This document shows positions 8,599-18,610 of a stretch of DNA of 32,422 nt, in pieces; position 1 is the stretch's first letter, and each line of letters opens with the position of its first letter. The stretch is from Candidatus Enterousia excrementavium (GTDB lineage: Bacteria > Pseudomonadota > Alphaproteobacteria > Rs-D84): assembly GCA_017694175.1 (NCBI GenBank), contig JADINE010000042.1, forward strand, positions 1 through 32,422, written 5' to 3'. The translations under genes and the position numbers were made by a program. The notes beneath the pieces are model-generated. The model had not been told where the DNA came from. It ran no database searches and saw only the letters and a list, made by a program, of their open reading frames with translations.

Positions 8599-10209
8599 AT
8601 GCGTGCTGAAAATTTGTGTCTTTCGTTTGGAACAAATGTTATTTATGATAATGTGGAATTTAATATTCCACGGCGTGCTAAATGCGGCATAGTTGGTGTT
8701 AATGGCGCAGGAAAAACTACGTTATTTAAAATTATATTGGGACAAATTACGCCTGATTATGGAAATGTTTATACAGATGGTGCCTCGATTGGATATTTAC
8801 CACAGGTTATCGAGATAAAAAATCCAGATGTTACAGTGTGGGATTTTATTGCGTCTGCGCGGCCGATTAAACAGATTGAATCACAATTGCACGATTTATA
8901 TGTTATGCTGGCGCAAAATCCAGATGATACAGATGTGCAAAATAAAATAAATGCTGTTCAGGAAAAACTGGATTATTTAGATCCATATAATGCCGAAAAT
9001 AATATGCTGGATATCATTGAAAATATGCATTTGACTGATTTAATAGATACAAAAATTTCAAATTTATCGGGTGGACAAAAATCACAGGTTGCTTTTGCGC
9101 GTCTTTTATATTCTGTGGCTGATGTGTTATTACTGGACGAACCAACAAATCATCTGGACGCGGCCAGTCGCGCGTTTGTGTGTGATTGTTTGCGGAATTA
9201 TCGTGGCAGTGTTTTGATTATAAGTCATGATACTGAATTCTTAAACAAAATCGTAAACAAGATTTTGTTTATAGATAAAGTAACTAAAAAAATAACTGTG
9301 TTTGATGGGAATTATGACGATTATAAATTAAAATCAGATCAAATACGCGTGCGCCGTAATGCAAAAATCGCTGATGAAGCAAGACAAATAAAACATTTAT
9401 CTGAATTCGTGGCGCGTGCCAATGCTGCCAGCCCAACCGCACACAGTATGAAGCGCGCTGGGCATGTGCGGGCGGCGCAATTGGAAAAATTGTTGGCGCG
9501 GCGCACATTGGCTGTAAATGAATATAAACGGGTTAAAATGGATTTAACACCACAGCGCGAAGAGGCGCGATTTCCAATTATGGTTGATGATTTATGGTTT
9601 CGGTATCCTGGGAAAAAATTATTGTACAGAAAATTATCATTTCATATCGCGTCAGGTGAAAGATTTTTGATAGTTGGTGAAAATGGGGTTGGTAAATCAA
9701 CTTTGTTAAAATTAATTATGGGTTTTTTAACGCCTGAACGCGGGACGATTGATATTAATCCAAAAACTGATATTGCGTATTATGCCCAGGAACTGGAACA
9801 GTTGGATGAAAATAAAACGGTGTTGGAAAATGTTAACAGCCCTGAATATACGGAATTGCAATTGCGCGCTGCGTTGGCAAATTTTTTGTTTTTTGATACT
9901 GATGTATTTAAAACAGTTGCGTCGTTGTCGCCGGGGGAACGGGCGCGCGTGGCGTTGTGTAAATTATTGCTGCGGCGTGCAAATATGCTGATTTTGGATG
10001 AACCAACAAATCATCTGGATCCAGAAACCCAGGTGGTAATAGGACAAAATTTTCACGATTTTGCCGGAACTATTATTATGGTAAGCCATAACCCAGATTT
10101 TGTTGAGCAAATTGGAATTACACGTATGTTGGTATTGCCGGCGGGGCATATAGAAGATTATGACCATGAAAAATTGGAGTATTATTATAATATGAATTCA
10201 GAAGAATAA
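8599..10209 (+). CDS. ABC-F family ATP-binding protein
   Basis: Two ABC domains (GVNGAGKTT / GENGVGKST; LSGGQKSQVAFARLL / LSPGERARVALCKLL; LLDEPTNHLD twice), no TM segments. Confidence 0.95.
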   Translation: MRAENLCLSFGTNVIYDNVEFNIPRRAKCGIVGVNGAGKTTLFKIILGQITPDYGNVYTDGASIGYLPQVIEIKNPDVTVWDFIASARPIKQIESQLHDLYVMLAQNPDDTDVQNKINAVQEKLDYLDPYNAENNMLDIIENMHLTDLIDTKISNLSGGQKSQVAFARLLYSVADVLLLDEPTNHLDAASRAFVCDCLRNYRGSVLIISHDTEFLNKIVNKILFIDKVTKKITVFDGNYDDYKLKSDQIRVRRNAKIADEARQIKHLSEFVARANAASPTAHSMKRAGHVRAAQLEKLLARRTLAVNEYKRVKMDLTPQREEARFPIMVDDLWFRYPGKKLLYRKLSFHIASGERFLIVGENGVGKSTLLKLIMGFLTPERGTIDINPKTDIAYYAQELEQLDENKTVLENVNSPEYTELQLRAALANFLFFDTDVFKTVASLSPGERARVALCKLLLRRANMLILDEPTNHLDPETQVVIGQNFHDFAGTIIMVSHNPDFVEQIGITRMLVLPAGHIEDYDHEKLEYYYNMNSEE

Positions 10210-10251
10210 AAAAACATACCACAAGGGTATGTTTTTCATTTTAACTGGTTG
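10209..10251. repeat. 43-bp direct repeat, copy 1 (terminator hairpin plus tRNA 3' CAACCA)
   Basis: aaaaaacataccacaagggtatgtttttcattttaactggttg; identical to 10381-10423. Confidence 0.97.
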
Positions 10252-10364
10252 TTGGCGGTGGATTTACTTCGTCACCTGGAAACCTTTGCTTGCGCAAACC
10301 GGCGTACTTCCGTCCGCCTGGTTTCGGCGGTTGAACCACATTGCTTCTGTGGTTCAAATCCAAC
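10251..10364. other. multi-hairpin element, candidate structured RNA or decayed tRNA-like unit
   Basis: 10-bp perfect hairpin TTGAACCACA/TGTGGTTCAA (10331-10340/10348-10357), CCGCC/GGCGG (10314-10318/10326-10330), possible closing pair GTTGG/CCAAC (10251-10255/10360-10364). Confidence 0.45.
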
Positions 10365-10380
10365 ACAACACACGTAAAAT

Positions 10381-10417
10381 AAAAAACATACCACAAGGGT
10401 ATGTTTTTCATTTTAAC

Positions 10418-10423
<6 letters not shown>
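10381..10423. repeat. 43-bp direct repeat, copy 2, overlapping the 3' end of tRNA-fMet
   Basis: Identical to 10209-10251; offset 172 bp. Confidence 0.97.
10382..10408 (-). terminator. terminator of tRNA-fMet
   Basis: Minus strand AAAAACATACC-cttgt-GGTATGTTTTTT: 11-bp stem and T-run. Confidence 0.8.
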
Positions 10424-10494
<71 letters not shown>

Positions 10495-10507
10495 GCGAAC
10501 GGGCATC

Positions 10508-10536
10508 ATTATATAACTTTTATATGTTTTTGTCAA
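10508..10536 (-). promoter_or_regulatory. promoter of tRNA-fMet
   Basis: Minus strand TTGACA (10531-10536), 17-nt spacer, TATAAT (10508-10513). Confidence 0.85.
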
Positions 10537-10642
10537 ATGTTTTTATATTTGTTTGTGTTTTGGATGGTGGAACTTATTCCCATAGAATGTTGAAATTTTA
10601 TTATTTAGTTGCTAGAATGCCGGATGTAAAGGTTTTTTTATT

Positions 10643-11440
10643 ATGTATCAGAAATTTAGAAAGTTGTGGAAAAAGTTTTGGGAACCAATTTTAGGCCTGT
10701 CGTTTTTTCAGTGGATTTTGGCGGGTTTGATGGCGTTGGCTATTTGGTTTGTGTATTTTACATGCCGTAAAAAAATTACTGGTTGGGAAATTTTTAAAAA
10801 ATACAGACGTCGGCCCGCTGTTTTTATTTTTTGGCATGGGCGCAGCATGATGTTGTCGCCAATTGTTTGTTTGGGTGGAATGCGTGCATATGCCGTTGCG
10901 TCGCGCCACAAAGATGGGCGGATGATGGCGAAATTACAAAGGTTGTTCGGGCTTAAATCTATTTATGGCAGCACGTCCGAGGGTGGAATTTCCGTTCTGC
11001 GCGAAGGGGTGCGGATTTTGCGCCGTGGTGATTATTCGATGTGTTTGTCGCCTGATGGGCCGGGTGGGCCATCTTTGCGGGTGCAAGATGGGGCGTTATA
11101 TTTCGCAAAAATGACGGGTGCACCGATTATTCCTGTGTGTTATTCAGCATCGCATTCGTGGTTTCAAAAACGTTGGGACAGGTATTTGGTCGCATTGCCT
11201 TTTTCAACCATTACATGTAAAATTGCAGATCCTGTGTTTATTGATTCCAAAGTGTCAGCCGAAGAATTTGAAAGGTTGCGTAAAAAAATAGAAGATATTA
11301 TGGTGCGCCAGGTGCGGGAAATGGATGGCGAATTTAATTTGTTCCAAGTGGAACAAGATTTAACAGCGGCCGGATTTAAAGATATGTTGCGGGGGGCGGC
11401 TGATAAACAGAAACAAGGTAAAAAACAGAAGAAAAAATGA
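10643..11440 (+). CDS. DUF374 / lysophospholipid acyltransferase-like protein
   Basis: PAVFIFWHGRSMMLSPI...ASRHKDGRMMAKLQRLFG...SPDGPGGPSLRVQDGALYFAKMTGAPIIPVCY. Confidence 0.88.
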   Translation: MYQKFRKLWKKFWEPILGLSFFQWILAGLMALAIWFVYFTCRKKITGWEIFKKYRRRPAVFIFWHGRSMMLSPIVCLGGMRAYAVASRHKDGRMMAKLQRLFGLKSIYGSTSEGGISVLREGVRILRRGDYSMCLSPDGPGGPSLRVQDGALYFAKMTGAPIIPVCYSASHSWFQKRWDRYLVALPFSTITCKIADPVFIDSKVSAEEFERLRKKIEDIMVRQVREMDGEFNLFQVEQDLTAAGFKDMLRGAADKQKQGKKQKKK

Positions 11441-12351
11441 AGACTCCGTGGTGGTTTTTACATAAAACGCCTTTGGCATGGATATTAATCCCTGTGTCGT
11501 GGTTATATTATTTAATCGGGCGGGTTGTGTATGTGTTCCGTAAATGTGGCGCGTATAAATCGCATCGTGGTGTGATTTGTGTTGGTAATATTATGGCAGG
11601 TGGGGTTGGTAAAACACCAATTGTGCGACAAATTGCAAATTATTTGGATGCGCCTGTTGTTATGCGGGGATATAAAAAAAGTGCCAGAACCGGAAATGTT
11701 GGCGATGAGGCCGCTATGTTGGCACGTGACGGGTTACAGGTGCATGTTGGCGACAGAAAAAGCAACGTTATTTTATTAGATAAGCAGGCTGATGCCGAAA
11801 CGCCAATTGTTATGGATGATGGGTTTCAAAATCCTGGAATCAAAAAAGATATTTCAATTTTAGTTTTTGACCAGGGATTAGGGTTTGGTAATGGATTTTT
11901 ATTGCCGGCCGGGCCTTTGCGTGAACCACGGCGTGCCGTTCGGCGGGCTGATGCTGTTATTGTTATTCGCAGCGATTGTCCGCGCAAGCGATTTAATTTG
12001 CCCACGGATATTCCTGTGTTTTATGCAACAAATAAAACAATATCGCCATATTCAGAAAATCAAAAACTGTTTGCGTTTGCAGGCATCGGATATCCAAAAA
12101 AGTTTTTTAAATCGATTAAAAATGTGGTTGGAAAAAAATCGTTTGCTGATCATTATCAATATACGGACGAAGATTTAAAAAAACTTTTTGAGTTGGCTGA
12201 TAAAAAAGGTGCGCGTTTAATTACCACTGAAAAAGATTGGGTGCGTATTCCGCCCGAGATGCGTGATGAAATTAAGTATGCGCGTCTGGATACTGTAATA
12301 GATGATAATTTTTGGAACTGGTTGGGGGAAAAAGTAAAATGTCTGGGGTGA
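11437..12351 (+). CDS. lpxK: tetraacyldisaccharide 4'-kinase
   Basis: ICVGNIMAGGVGKTPIV, GDEAAMLARD, VMDDGFQNPGIKKDISILVFD, LLPAGPLREPRRAVRRAD; ATGA overlap with the upstream gene. Confidence 0.95.
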   Translation: MKTPWWFLHKTPLAWILIPVSWLYYLIGRVVYVFRKCGAYKSHRGVICVGNIMAGGVGKTPIVRQIANYLDAPVVMRGYKKSARTGNVGDEAAMLARDGLQVHVGDRKSNVILLDKQADAETPIVMDDGFQNPGIKKDISILVFDQGLGFGNGFLLPAGPLREPRRAVRRADAVIVIRSDCPRKRFNLPTDIPVFYATNKTISPYSENQKLFAFAGIGYPKKFFKSIKNVVGKKSFADHYQYTDEDLKKLFELADKKGARLITTEKDWVRIPPEMRDEIKYARLDTVIDDNFWNWLGEKVKCLG

Positions 12352-13274
12352 AAAAAAGTATAAAAATTTCTGGGCGGGGGATTCATTCTGGATTGCCGGT
12401 AAATATAGTTGTGCGCCCGTATGATAAGCCTGGAATTTTTTTTCAGCGGGTGGATGTTGATAACAGTGCACCAATTGCTGCGACGTTTGATAATGTTGGT
12501 GAAACTAAAATGCGCAATACCACAATCGGTGATGTTCGGGGGGCACATGTTCAAACAATTGAACATTTAATGGCGGCTTTGTTTATGGCGGGCATTGACA
12601 GCGCTTTGATTGAAATTGATGGGCCTGAAACACCTATTTTAGACGGCAGTGCGGCTGCGTTTTATAATGAATTTATGCGTGTGGGGATAAATGGCGGGAA
12701 AATGAAAAAAATTGTTGTGCGCCGGCCTGTGATTGCGCACGCGTCTGAAATTCGGCGCAATATTAATGTGTTTTCGCGTATTAAATGGTGGATTATAAAC
12801 ACATTATCCGGGCGAAAAAGCAACGGGTTTGTAAAACTGGAACCAAATGATGGGGGGGCGCTGGAAATTACAGCAAGGTTAATTTACCCAGAAAAAATTA
12901 TCGGTGATCAAAGTTATTCTTATTCTTTTGATGGAACAGAAAAATCAAAAAACGATTTTGTTAAAAATATAGCCCGTGCACGTACATTTGGAAAATATTC
13001 TGAGTGGGAGTATTTAAAAAAGCACGGTATGGGGCGCGGAGCTGACGAGACAAATGTTATCGCATTAAATAATGCAGGTGACGATACTTTGAACAAAACT
13101 GTGTGGCCTGATGAATTTGTGCGACATAAAATAATTGATGCGATTGGTGATATGTATACGGCCGGTGGTTTTGTCGTGGGAAAACTTACTTCATTCAAAG
13201 GCAGTCATGCGTTGAATAATTTAGTGCTTAAAAAATTGTTCAGCAATCCTGAAAATTATGATATAATTGAATAA
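12339..13274 (+). CDS. lpxC: UDP-3-O-acyl-N-acetylglucosamine deacetylase
   Basis: SGRGIHSGLPVNIVVRP, VQTIEHLMAALFMAGIDSALIEIDGPETPILDGSA, HKIIDAIGDMY; the likely start overlaps the lpxK end by 13 nt. Confidence 0.95.
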   Translation: MSGVKKSIKISGRGIHSGLPVNIVVRPYDKPGIFFQRVDVDNSAPIAATFDNVGETKMRNTTIGDVRGAHVQTIEHLMAALFMAGIDSALIEIDGPETPILDGSAAAFYNEFMRVGINGGKMKKIVVRRPVIAHASEIRRNINVFSRIKWWIINTLSGRKSNGFVKLEPNDGGALEITARLIYPEKIIGDQSYSYSFDGTEKSKNDFVKNIARARTFGKYSEWEYLKKHGMGRGADETNVIALNNAGDDTLNKTVWPDEFVRHKIIDAIGDMYTAGGFVVGKLTSFKGSHALNNLVLKKLFSNPENYDIIE

Positions 13275-13290
13275 AAATAGGAAGTTTAAT

Positions 13291-13731
13291 ATGAAAAAAA
13301 TATTTGTATTTTGTATGGTATTGTTGGGTTTGACTGCCTGTGGCGGAATGATAAAGCATGAAAATGGAAGTCAATATCTGGCGCAGTTAGAAGCGGAACC
13401 AATCGGATGCACTTTTTTGTATAAAATAGAATCCGAGGTTTCTGTATATGATTCAGAAGATGCGCGTGTGTATCTGGAAAACAGAATTATGGATCAGGCG
13501 CGTCCGGGTAACGCGTATTGGATAACAAGTCAACGCACTCGTCCGAATGAATGGGTGGTATTTGGGCCTGAACGCGCGTTTGTGTTGGTTGCAAATGTTT
13601 ATGATTGTCCGCATCCAAACAGTGTGCGTACCGCAAAAGATGGCGGAACAAGCATAACTGCAACACCTGTGTTGGTTGAACATCAAATTAACTGTTCAAA
13701 TTCAATGTATGGTGGGGTTGGTGGTTGTTAA
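13291..13731 (+). CDS. small lipoprotein, unknown function
   Basis: MKKIFVFCMVLLGLTACGG lipobox; C-terminal Cys-containing tail. Confidence 0.7.
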   Translation: MKKIFVFCMVLLGLTACGGMIKHENGSQYLAQLEAEPIGCTFLYKIESEVSVYDSEDARVYLENRIMDQARPGNAYWITSQRTRPNEWVVFGPERAFVLVANVYDCPHPNSVRTAKDGGTSITATPVLVEHQINCSNSMYGGVGGC

Positions 13732-13752
13732 TTAAACTTTCGTGTTTGTAAT

Positions 13753-13784
13753 AAACCCGTTGTGTTAAAAATACAACGGGTTTT
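13753..13784 (+). terminator. rho-independent terminator
   Basis: AAACCCGTTGT-gttaaaaat-ACAACGGGTTTT. Confidence 0.85.
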
Positions 13785-13853
13785 GTTATTCTGTGTTTGC
13801 CAAACAATATTTTTTTATGTTATAATTATTTGAAATCAATGTAGTGAGGAAAT

Positions 13854-15119
13854 TTGCCAGGTCAAGTAATTACTGTTGACAGAAAAAAATACGCTGTTGG
13901 ATTGTTTTGGCAACCAACGGGTGCAGGCTATGTTGCGCGCACTTATGCGCGTACTTTGGCACGCAGTATTGATAAAAAATTAAATTTATATACAGAATAT
14001 CGGGCTATGGTTGGGCTGGGGGGCAAAAAATTGGGCCACCACAGTGGTATGGAAAGTGCCGCGGCTGCGATTACTGATTCTTTTGGTGAATATACTTCAT
14101 TTTTAGCGGTGTTTGCTGTTGATAAGTTTTGGTATCTTGTTGCGGTGCGTAATGGGGTTATTCTGGAAGATAAACTTTTTGAAAAAGAACAAGATGCACG
14201 CAGTGAATATTTTAAATTGTCTGAAATACCTGATTGGGGGGCGGTGTTTGCGCCGGGTGCATGGGGAATGCCGCGTGCAGTGGAACGCAATATTTCAGAT
14301 GTATTAAATCGCAGCGCGCGTTCTGTGTTGCGACCAATAAGCCATGTACGGGCTGGTGTTGTTTCCGCTGTTTTGGCGGTTGTGTTCGCTGTTGGGCTTT
14401 TGTGGTTTTTCCGTGAACCAATAAATCAAATGATTGTTTCGCAAAATCAGGCCGGGGCTGATGGTGCGCCTGTGGTTACGGAATATGAACAAGAAATGGC
14501 GCAAAAAGAACGCGAATTAATCCAGCAATTCGAAACAGTGCCGCCGCCTGCGCCGGATCCGATTGTATTGCCGTATGATTATTTGCCTGATGTTACACAA
14601 AGGGCGGAAATTTGTTATAAAGCAATTGCGCTTTTGATGCAGCCTGTGACTGGATGGCAACAGGTGTCGGCTGAGTGTGGCGAAGAATACGCCAGTGTGG
14701 TTTTTAATCGCGATACGTATGGGACGTTGGGTGGATTTGAACAAGTGGCGGCGCAAATTATGCCGGGCGCATTTATGCAGCAGGAATCTGACAATAGTCT
14801 GTACGTGCGGGTGGCATTACCCCAGGTGGCCACAGTTGCATCGTTGGATGAACGTGATATTGAAACGTTGTCGCGGGCTGTGCTAACTGAATTTCAAAAT
14901 GCGAATATGTCTGTGGATGTGCAAATGGTGACGGATACGCTTTCCAATGGTGTGGAAACAATAAGTTTGGATATTTTGGAAGTTGCGGCTGAATCAAAAT
15001 TAAATCCAATGCAGTTTATGCATATATTTTCTGAGTTTGGTGGGGTGTACATGACGCGGTGCGTATGGAATGCATCAACACGTAACTGGAACTATGAGGT
15101 GATAATCTATGCAAAATAA
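13854..15119 (+). CDS. type IVb pilus protein PilO2-like (TTG start)
   Basis: N-terminal cytoplasmic region, single TM (AGVVSAVLAVVFAVGLLWFF), periplasmic C-terminus; followed by PilP-like, ATPase and GspF-like genes; GAGGAAA upstream of the TTG. Confidence 0.75.
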   Translation: MPGQVITVDRKKYAVGLFWQPTGAGYVARTYARTLARSIDKKLNLYTEYRAMVGLGGKKLGHHSGMESAAAAITDSFGEYTSFLAVFAVDKFWYLVAVRNGVILEDKLFEKEQDARSEYFKLSEIPDWGAVFAPGAWGMPRAVERNISDVLNRSARSVLRPISHVRAGVVSAVLAVVFAVGLLWFFREPINQMIVSQNQAGADGAPVVTEYEQEMAQKERELIQQFETVPPPAPDPIVLPYDYLPDVTQRAEICYKAIALLMQPVTGWQQVSAECGEEYASVVFNRDTYGTLGGFEQVAAQIMPGAFMQQESDNSLYVRVALPQVATVASLDERDIETLSRAVLTEFQNANMSVDVQMVTDTLSNGVETISLDILEVAAESKLNPMQFMHIFSEFGGVYMTRCVWNASTRNWNYEVIIYAK

Positions 15120-15837
15120 AATGAAATCTTTGTTTACAGTTTTGTTTGCAATGTTGGTGTGTGTGCCATATGGGGCAGTGGCGGCCGTGGCAGAAACAGC
15201 GGCACAATCTGGGGATGTGACAGATTCAAATGATATTGCCGAAGAAATGGATGCTGTATCCGCGGCGGCTGTTGCGGCATATAATCCCGATGGGTCTGTG
15301 TTCCAACAAATTACAGATTTGGAACAGGAAAAAGTTTTGATGCAATTGGAAAAAGAACGTGCTCAGTTGGATTTGGAATTAGACAGGTTGGCCGCAGAAA
15401 AAATTAAGTTGCATATGGAAATAGACGAACTTTCTGGGCGGGCAGAACAACAACAACAGGAATTAGAAAATACTCAGGCTAAGTTAGAAGCCGAGGCCGC
15501 ACGCCTGGAACGTGAAAAAGAAGAATTAGAGGCGCAAACCGAAGAACTTGAATCGCGGCGCGCAACATATGCGACTGTTACAAATACAACAAGCACAAGT
15601 ACACAAGAAAATAAGCCTGCTGTGAATTTTGATGATCAATATAGATTGGTGAATGTTATTGGTGCAGGGTCACAATTGCAGGCAACTATTGAAAATCTGG
15701 CCACTGGGCAAAAGAAAACAATCAGTGTAGGCAAGGTTGTTGATGGTTATACTGTGCAATCAATATCTTTGGATGATGGGGTTGTGTTTACAAATGGCGC
15801 AGATGTCCAGGCTTTGAATGTAGGAAAAGCCAATTAA
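15109..15837 (+). CDS. type IVb pilus protein PilP-like
   Basis: Signal peptide, long coiled coil, C-terminal YRLVNVIGAGSQLQATIENLATGQKKTISVGKVVDGYTVQSISLDDGVVF typical of PilP C-domain. Confidence 0.75.
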   Translation: MQNKMKSLFTVLFAMLVCVPYGAVAAVAETAAQSGDVTDSNDIAEEMDAVSAAAVAAYNPDGSVFQQITDLEQEKVLMQLEKERAQLDLELDRLAAEKIKLHMEIDELSGRAEQQQQELENTQAKLEAEAARLEREKEELEAQTEELESRRATYATVTNTTSTSTQENKPAVNFDDQYRLVNVIGAGSQLQATIENLATGQKKTISVGKVVDGYTVQSISLDDGVVFTNGADVQALNVGKAN

Positions 15838-15855
15838 CCACAGTGTGGGTGTGTT

Positions 15856-17493
15856 ATGAACGAAGCAGAAAACAATGTGTTGAATAATATTCCTGTTGAA
15901 AGCAGACCGTCTGTGCCTGTGGGGTTGGAAAATGCTGATAACAAGGATATTGTAGATTATCTGTTTTCGAATGGTAACAGGTTGCTTACTGCAACTGGGG
16001 CCGAGCAAGAATTACCAAAAGATACCCAGGGATTAATTGCATATTTTTCGGGTGGTGAAATCATTATTTCACGTACACACAGATATGATGGACGTGTGTT
16101 GGCATTTTTGGATTTGTTGAAAAAACGCGCGCGGCCAATGCGGATACCGTTTTATTCCGATTTGGGTTTGGTTTCCAGCATTTATAAAGCATATGAAAAT
16201 CGTTTGGGAGGCGTGGCGCGTTCGCGTCAGGATTATGATAACCAAATGCAGAAGGATTTTGTTGATATTATCGCAAAAGCCGCTGCACAAAAGGTGTCTG
16301 ATATTCACATAGAAGTTGCCGATCAAACGACAATATATTTCCGTATTGATGGCAGTATGCAGCCTGTGTTGGAGTATAATTCAGGTTGGGGGGAATCGTT
16401 TGTGCGTGCTGCGTTTGCATCGTCTGATATGTCAAATGCAAACTATGCACAAAATGAATATCAATTCGCGCAAAAAGATGGGCGTACGCCGCTGCGTGGA
16501 ACAAAAGATTTATATTTGCCACGTGGAATTTTAAGCATTCGTATGCAATTTAACCCTATCGCATTCGGAAGCCGATATGTAGTGATGCGATTGCTGTATG
16601 ATAACCCATCCGAAGGTATTAAAACAGAACAAGAATTCGGTGAATATGAACAAAAATTGCTGATGCGTTTGCGTTCTTTTCCAACAGGATTGGTTATTGT
16701 GGCGGGGCCAACAAGTTCCGGTAAATCAACCACTTTGGTTCGTAATATGTCTTTGATGTTAAAAGAGCATCATTATGAAATAAACATGATTACTGTGGAA
16801 GATCCTGTTGAACAAAAAATTTTCGGTGCACACCAAATGCCTGTGGTGAACACTATGAACGAAGAACAACGTGAAGAGAAATATACCGAGGCTTTGGCGG
16901 CTGCATTGCGAAGTGACCCGGATACATTGATGGTGGGGGAAATACGTACGTTGGCCGCAGCGCAACTGACTGTGCGTGGGGCGTTGTCTGGGCATAACGT
17001 TTGGACTACTTTGCATGCTAATTCTGCTATGTCGGCATTAACGCGTTTATTGGACTTGGGCATCGAAGCGTTCAAATTAAAAGAAGAAACGTTGATGCGT
17101 GGACTTATTTCTATGCGGTTGTTTAAAAAATTATGTCCGCATTGTCGTGAAAGATTAATCGATCACCCAGAGGCACCTGAGTATAATCGCGTATTAGAGG
17201 CTTTTGGAGAACTGGGGCTGCGCCAGGTGTATATCCGTGGCGCTGGATGCGAAGAATGCAAAGGAACAGGAACACTTGGACGTGTGAAGGCTGGGGAAAT
17301 TATTATTACCAACAGTGAATTTTTACGCATGGCTTTGGCGGGAAATACAGATGGCGCCTATAAATACTGGTTGGAAGAAATGGATGGGCGTACGTTGAAA
17401 GAGGCTGCAACGGCACTTATGTTACAGGGAATAATCGGCGTTGATGAATTAGAACGTTGGGTGGGATTGCTGGACAGACCAGGAGTGTACTGA
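15856..17493 (+). CDS. type IVb pilus / type II secretion assembly ATPase (GspE/PilQ-R64 type)
   Basis: VAGPTSSGKSTTLVRNM, ITVEDPVEQKIFGAHQ, SDPDTLMVGEIRTLAAAQLTVRGALSGHNVWTTLHAN, CPHC...CEECKGTG. Confidence 0.93.
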   Translation: MNEAENNVLNNIPVESRPSVPVGLENADNKDIVDYLFSNGNRLLTATGAEQELPKDTQGLIAYFSGGEIIISRTHRYDGRVLAFLDLLKKRARPMRIPFYSDLGLVSSIYKAYENRLGGVARSRQDYDNQMQKDFVDIIAKAAAQKVSDIHIEVADQTTIYFRIDGSMQPVLEYNSGWGESFVRAAFASSDMSNANYAQNEYQFAQKDGRTPLRGTKDLYLPRGILSIRMQFNPIAFGSRYVVMRLLYDNPSEGIKTEQEFGEYEQKLLMRLRSFPTGLVIVAGPTSSGKSTTLVRNMSLMLKEHHYEINMITVEDPVEQKIFGAHQMPVVNTMNEEQREEKYTEALAAALRSDPDTLMVGEIRTLAAAQLTVRGALSGHNVWTTLHANSAMSALTRLLDLGIEAFKLKEETLMRGLISMRLFKKLCPHCRERLIDHPEAPEYNRVLEAFGELGLRQVYIRGAGCEECKGTGTLGRVKAGEIIITNSEFLRMALAGNTDGAYKYWLEEMDGRTLKEAATALMLQGIIGVDELERWVGLLDRPGVY

Positions 17494-17494
17494 T

Positions 17495-18568
17495 ATGACA
17501 ACCAAATTGGATTTATGGTATGCACGCCTGGTGTTCAGGTTGGATACTGATAAACGTATGGCAACTGCGCGAAAATTGGCGTCTTTGTTGCGTAATGATT
17601 TTACGTTGATGGATGCGCTGGGGCGGTTGGAATCTATTGAATCGCAGGGCGGGAAAAAGCCAAACGAACCATTCGCAATTGTTATGCGCGAATGGCAGAA
17701 AAATCTGGAACGCGGAATGAGTTTTTCCGAAGCTACACGTGGTTGGGTGCCGCCAGAAGAAACACTTTTGGTTACGTCTGGTAATTTGTCTGATTTGGTG
17801 ATTGCGCTGGAAAATGTAAGCAGGGTTGTTGACGGCACAACACGTATGCGGCGTGCCATGATTAATGCAATTGCGTATCCTTTGTTTTTGTTGTTATTAA
17901 CGTTCGGTATAATTATTCTTGTTGGAATTTACCTTGTGCCGCCACTTACAGAAATAGCGGGCACAGATATTGTGTGGAGTGGAATAGCAGCATCGCTTGT
18001 GTGGGTGTCTGATTTTTCAATTAATTATTGGTATGTTGTGTTGGCCGCGTTCGCAGGTATTATCGCAATCATTTGGTTAAGTTTGCCAAATTGGTCGGGA
18101 CGAATGCGCGCTGTGTTTGATAAATTCCCGCCATGGAATATTTATAAAATTCATATGTCTGTTGGTTGGTTGATGAGTTTGTCTTCTATGGTGGCGGCGG
18201 GGCTTACTGTGCCGGATGCAATGCGTATGTTGGCGGATAATTCGAATAAATATTTACGCAGTATATTGGAAGATACTTTGCACTATATCGCCAATGGCGC
18301 CAATTTAGGAAATGCGTTGCATAATACAGGGCGGGATTTCCCAAATTCTGAAATAATTGGGGATTTGGCTATTTATGCTGATATGGCTGGGTTTGATAAG
18401 AATCTGGGGCGGATTGCAAATGATTATTTAAATGAATCTGTGCGAAAAATGGAATCTGTGTCCGATGTTATGAACAGCATAGGGATTTTGTTGGTTTCGG
18501 CTATTATTGCATGGGTTGTGTTTGGTACGTTCGAAATGCAAAATCAAATTACAAATGTTCTTACTTAA
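17495..18568 (+). CDS. GspF/PilR-type pilus inner-membrane protein
   Basis: 357 aa, GspF-domain layout with TM segments; immediately follows the ATPase. Confidence 0.88.
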   Translation: MTTKLDLWYARLVFRLDTDKRMATARKLASLLRNDFTLMDALGRLESIESQGGKKPNEPFAIVMREWQKNLERGMSFSEATRGWVPPEETLLVTSGNLSDLVIALENVSRVVDGTTRMRRAMINAIAYPLFLLLLTFGIIILVGIYLVPPLTEIAGTDIVWSGIAASLVWVSDFSINYWYVVLAAFAGIIAIIWLSLPNWSGRMRAVFDKFPPWNIYKIHMSVGWLMSLSSMVAAGLTVPDAMRMLADNSNKYLRSILEDTLHYIANGANLGNALHNTGRDFPNSEIIGDLAIYADMAGFDKNLGRIANDYLNESVRKMESVSDVMNSIGILLVSAIIAWVVFGTFEMQNQITNVLT

Positions 18569-18573
18569 TTTAA

Positions 18574-18610
18574 TTATGGTATAAAACGCCAACGGCGTTT
18601 TATACCATAA
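18574..18610. terminator. 17-bp perfect hairpin between convergent operons
   Basis: TTATGGTATAAAACGCC-aac-GGCGTTTTATACCATAA; contains the stop codon of the minus-strand gene; no long T-run. Confidence 0.6.

Noticed and set aside
18574-18610. 17-bp perfect palindrome as a mobile element end or regulatory site
   Set aside because: Lies exactly between two convergent genes and includes a stop codon, best explained as a bidirectional transcription end hairpin.
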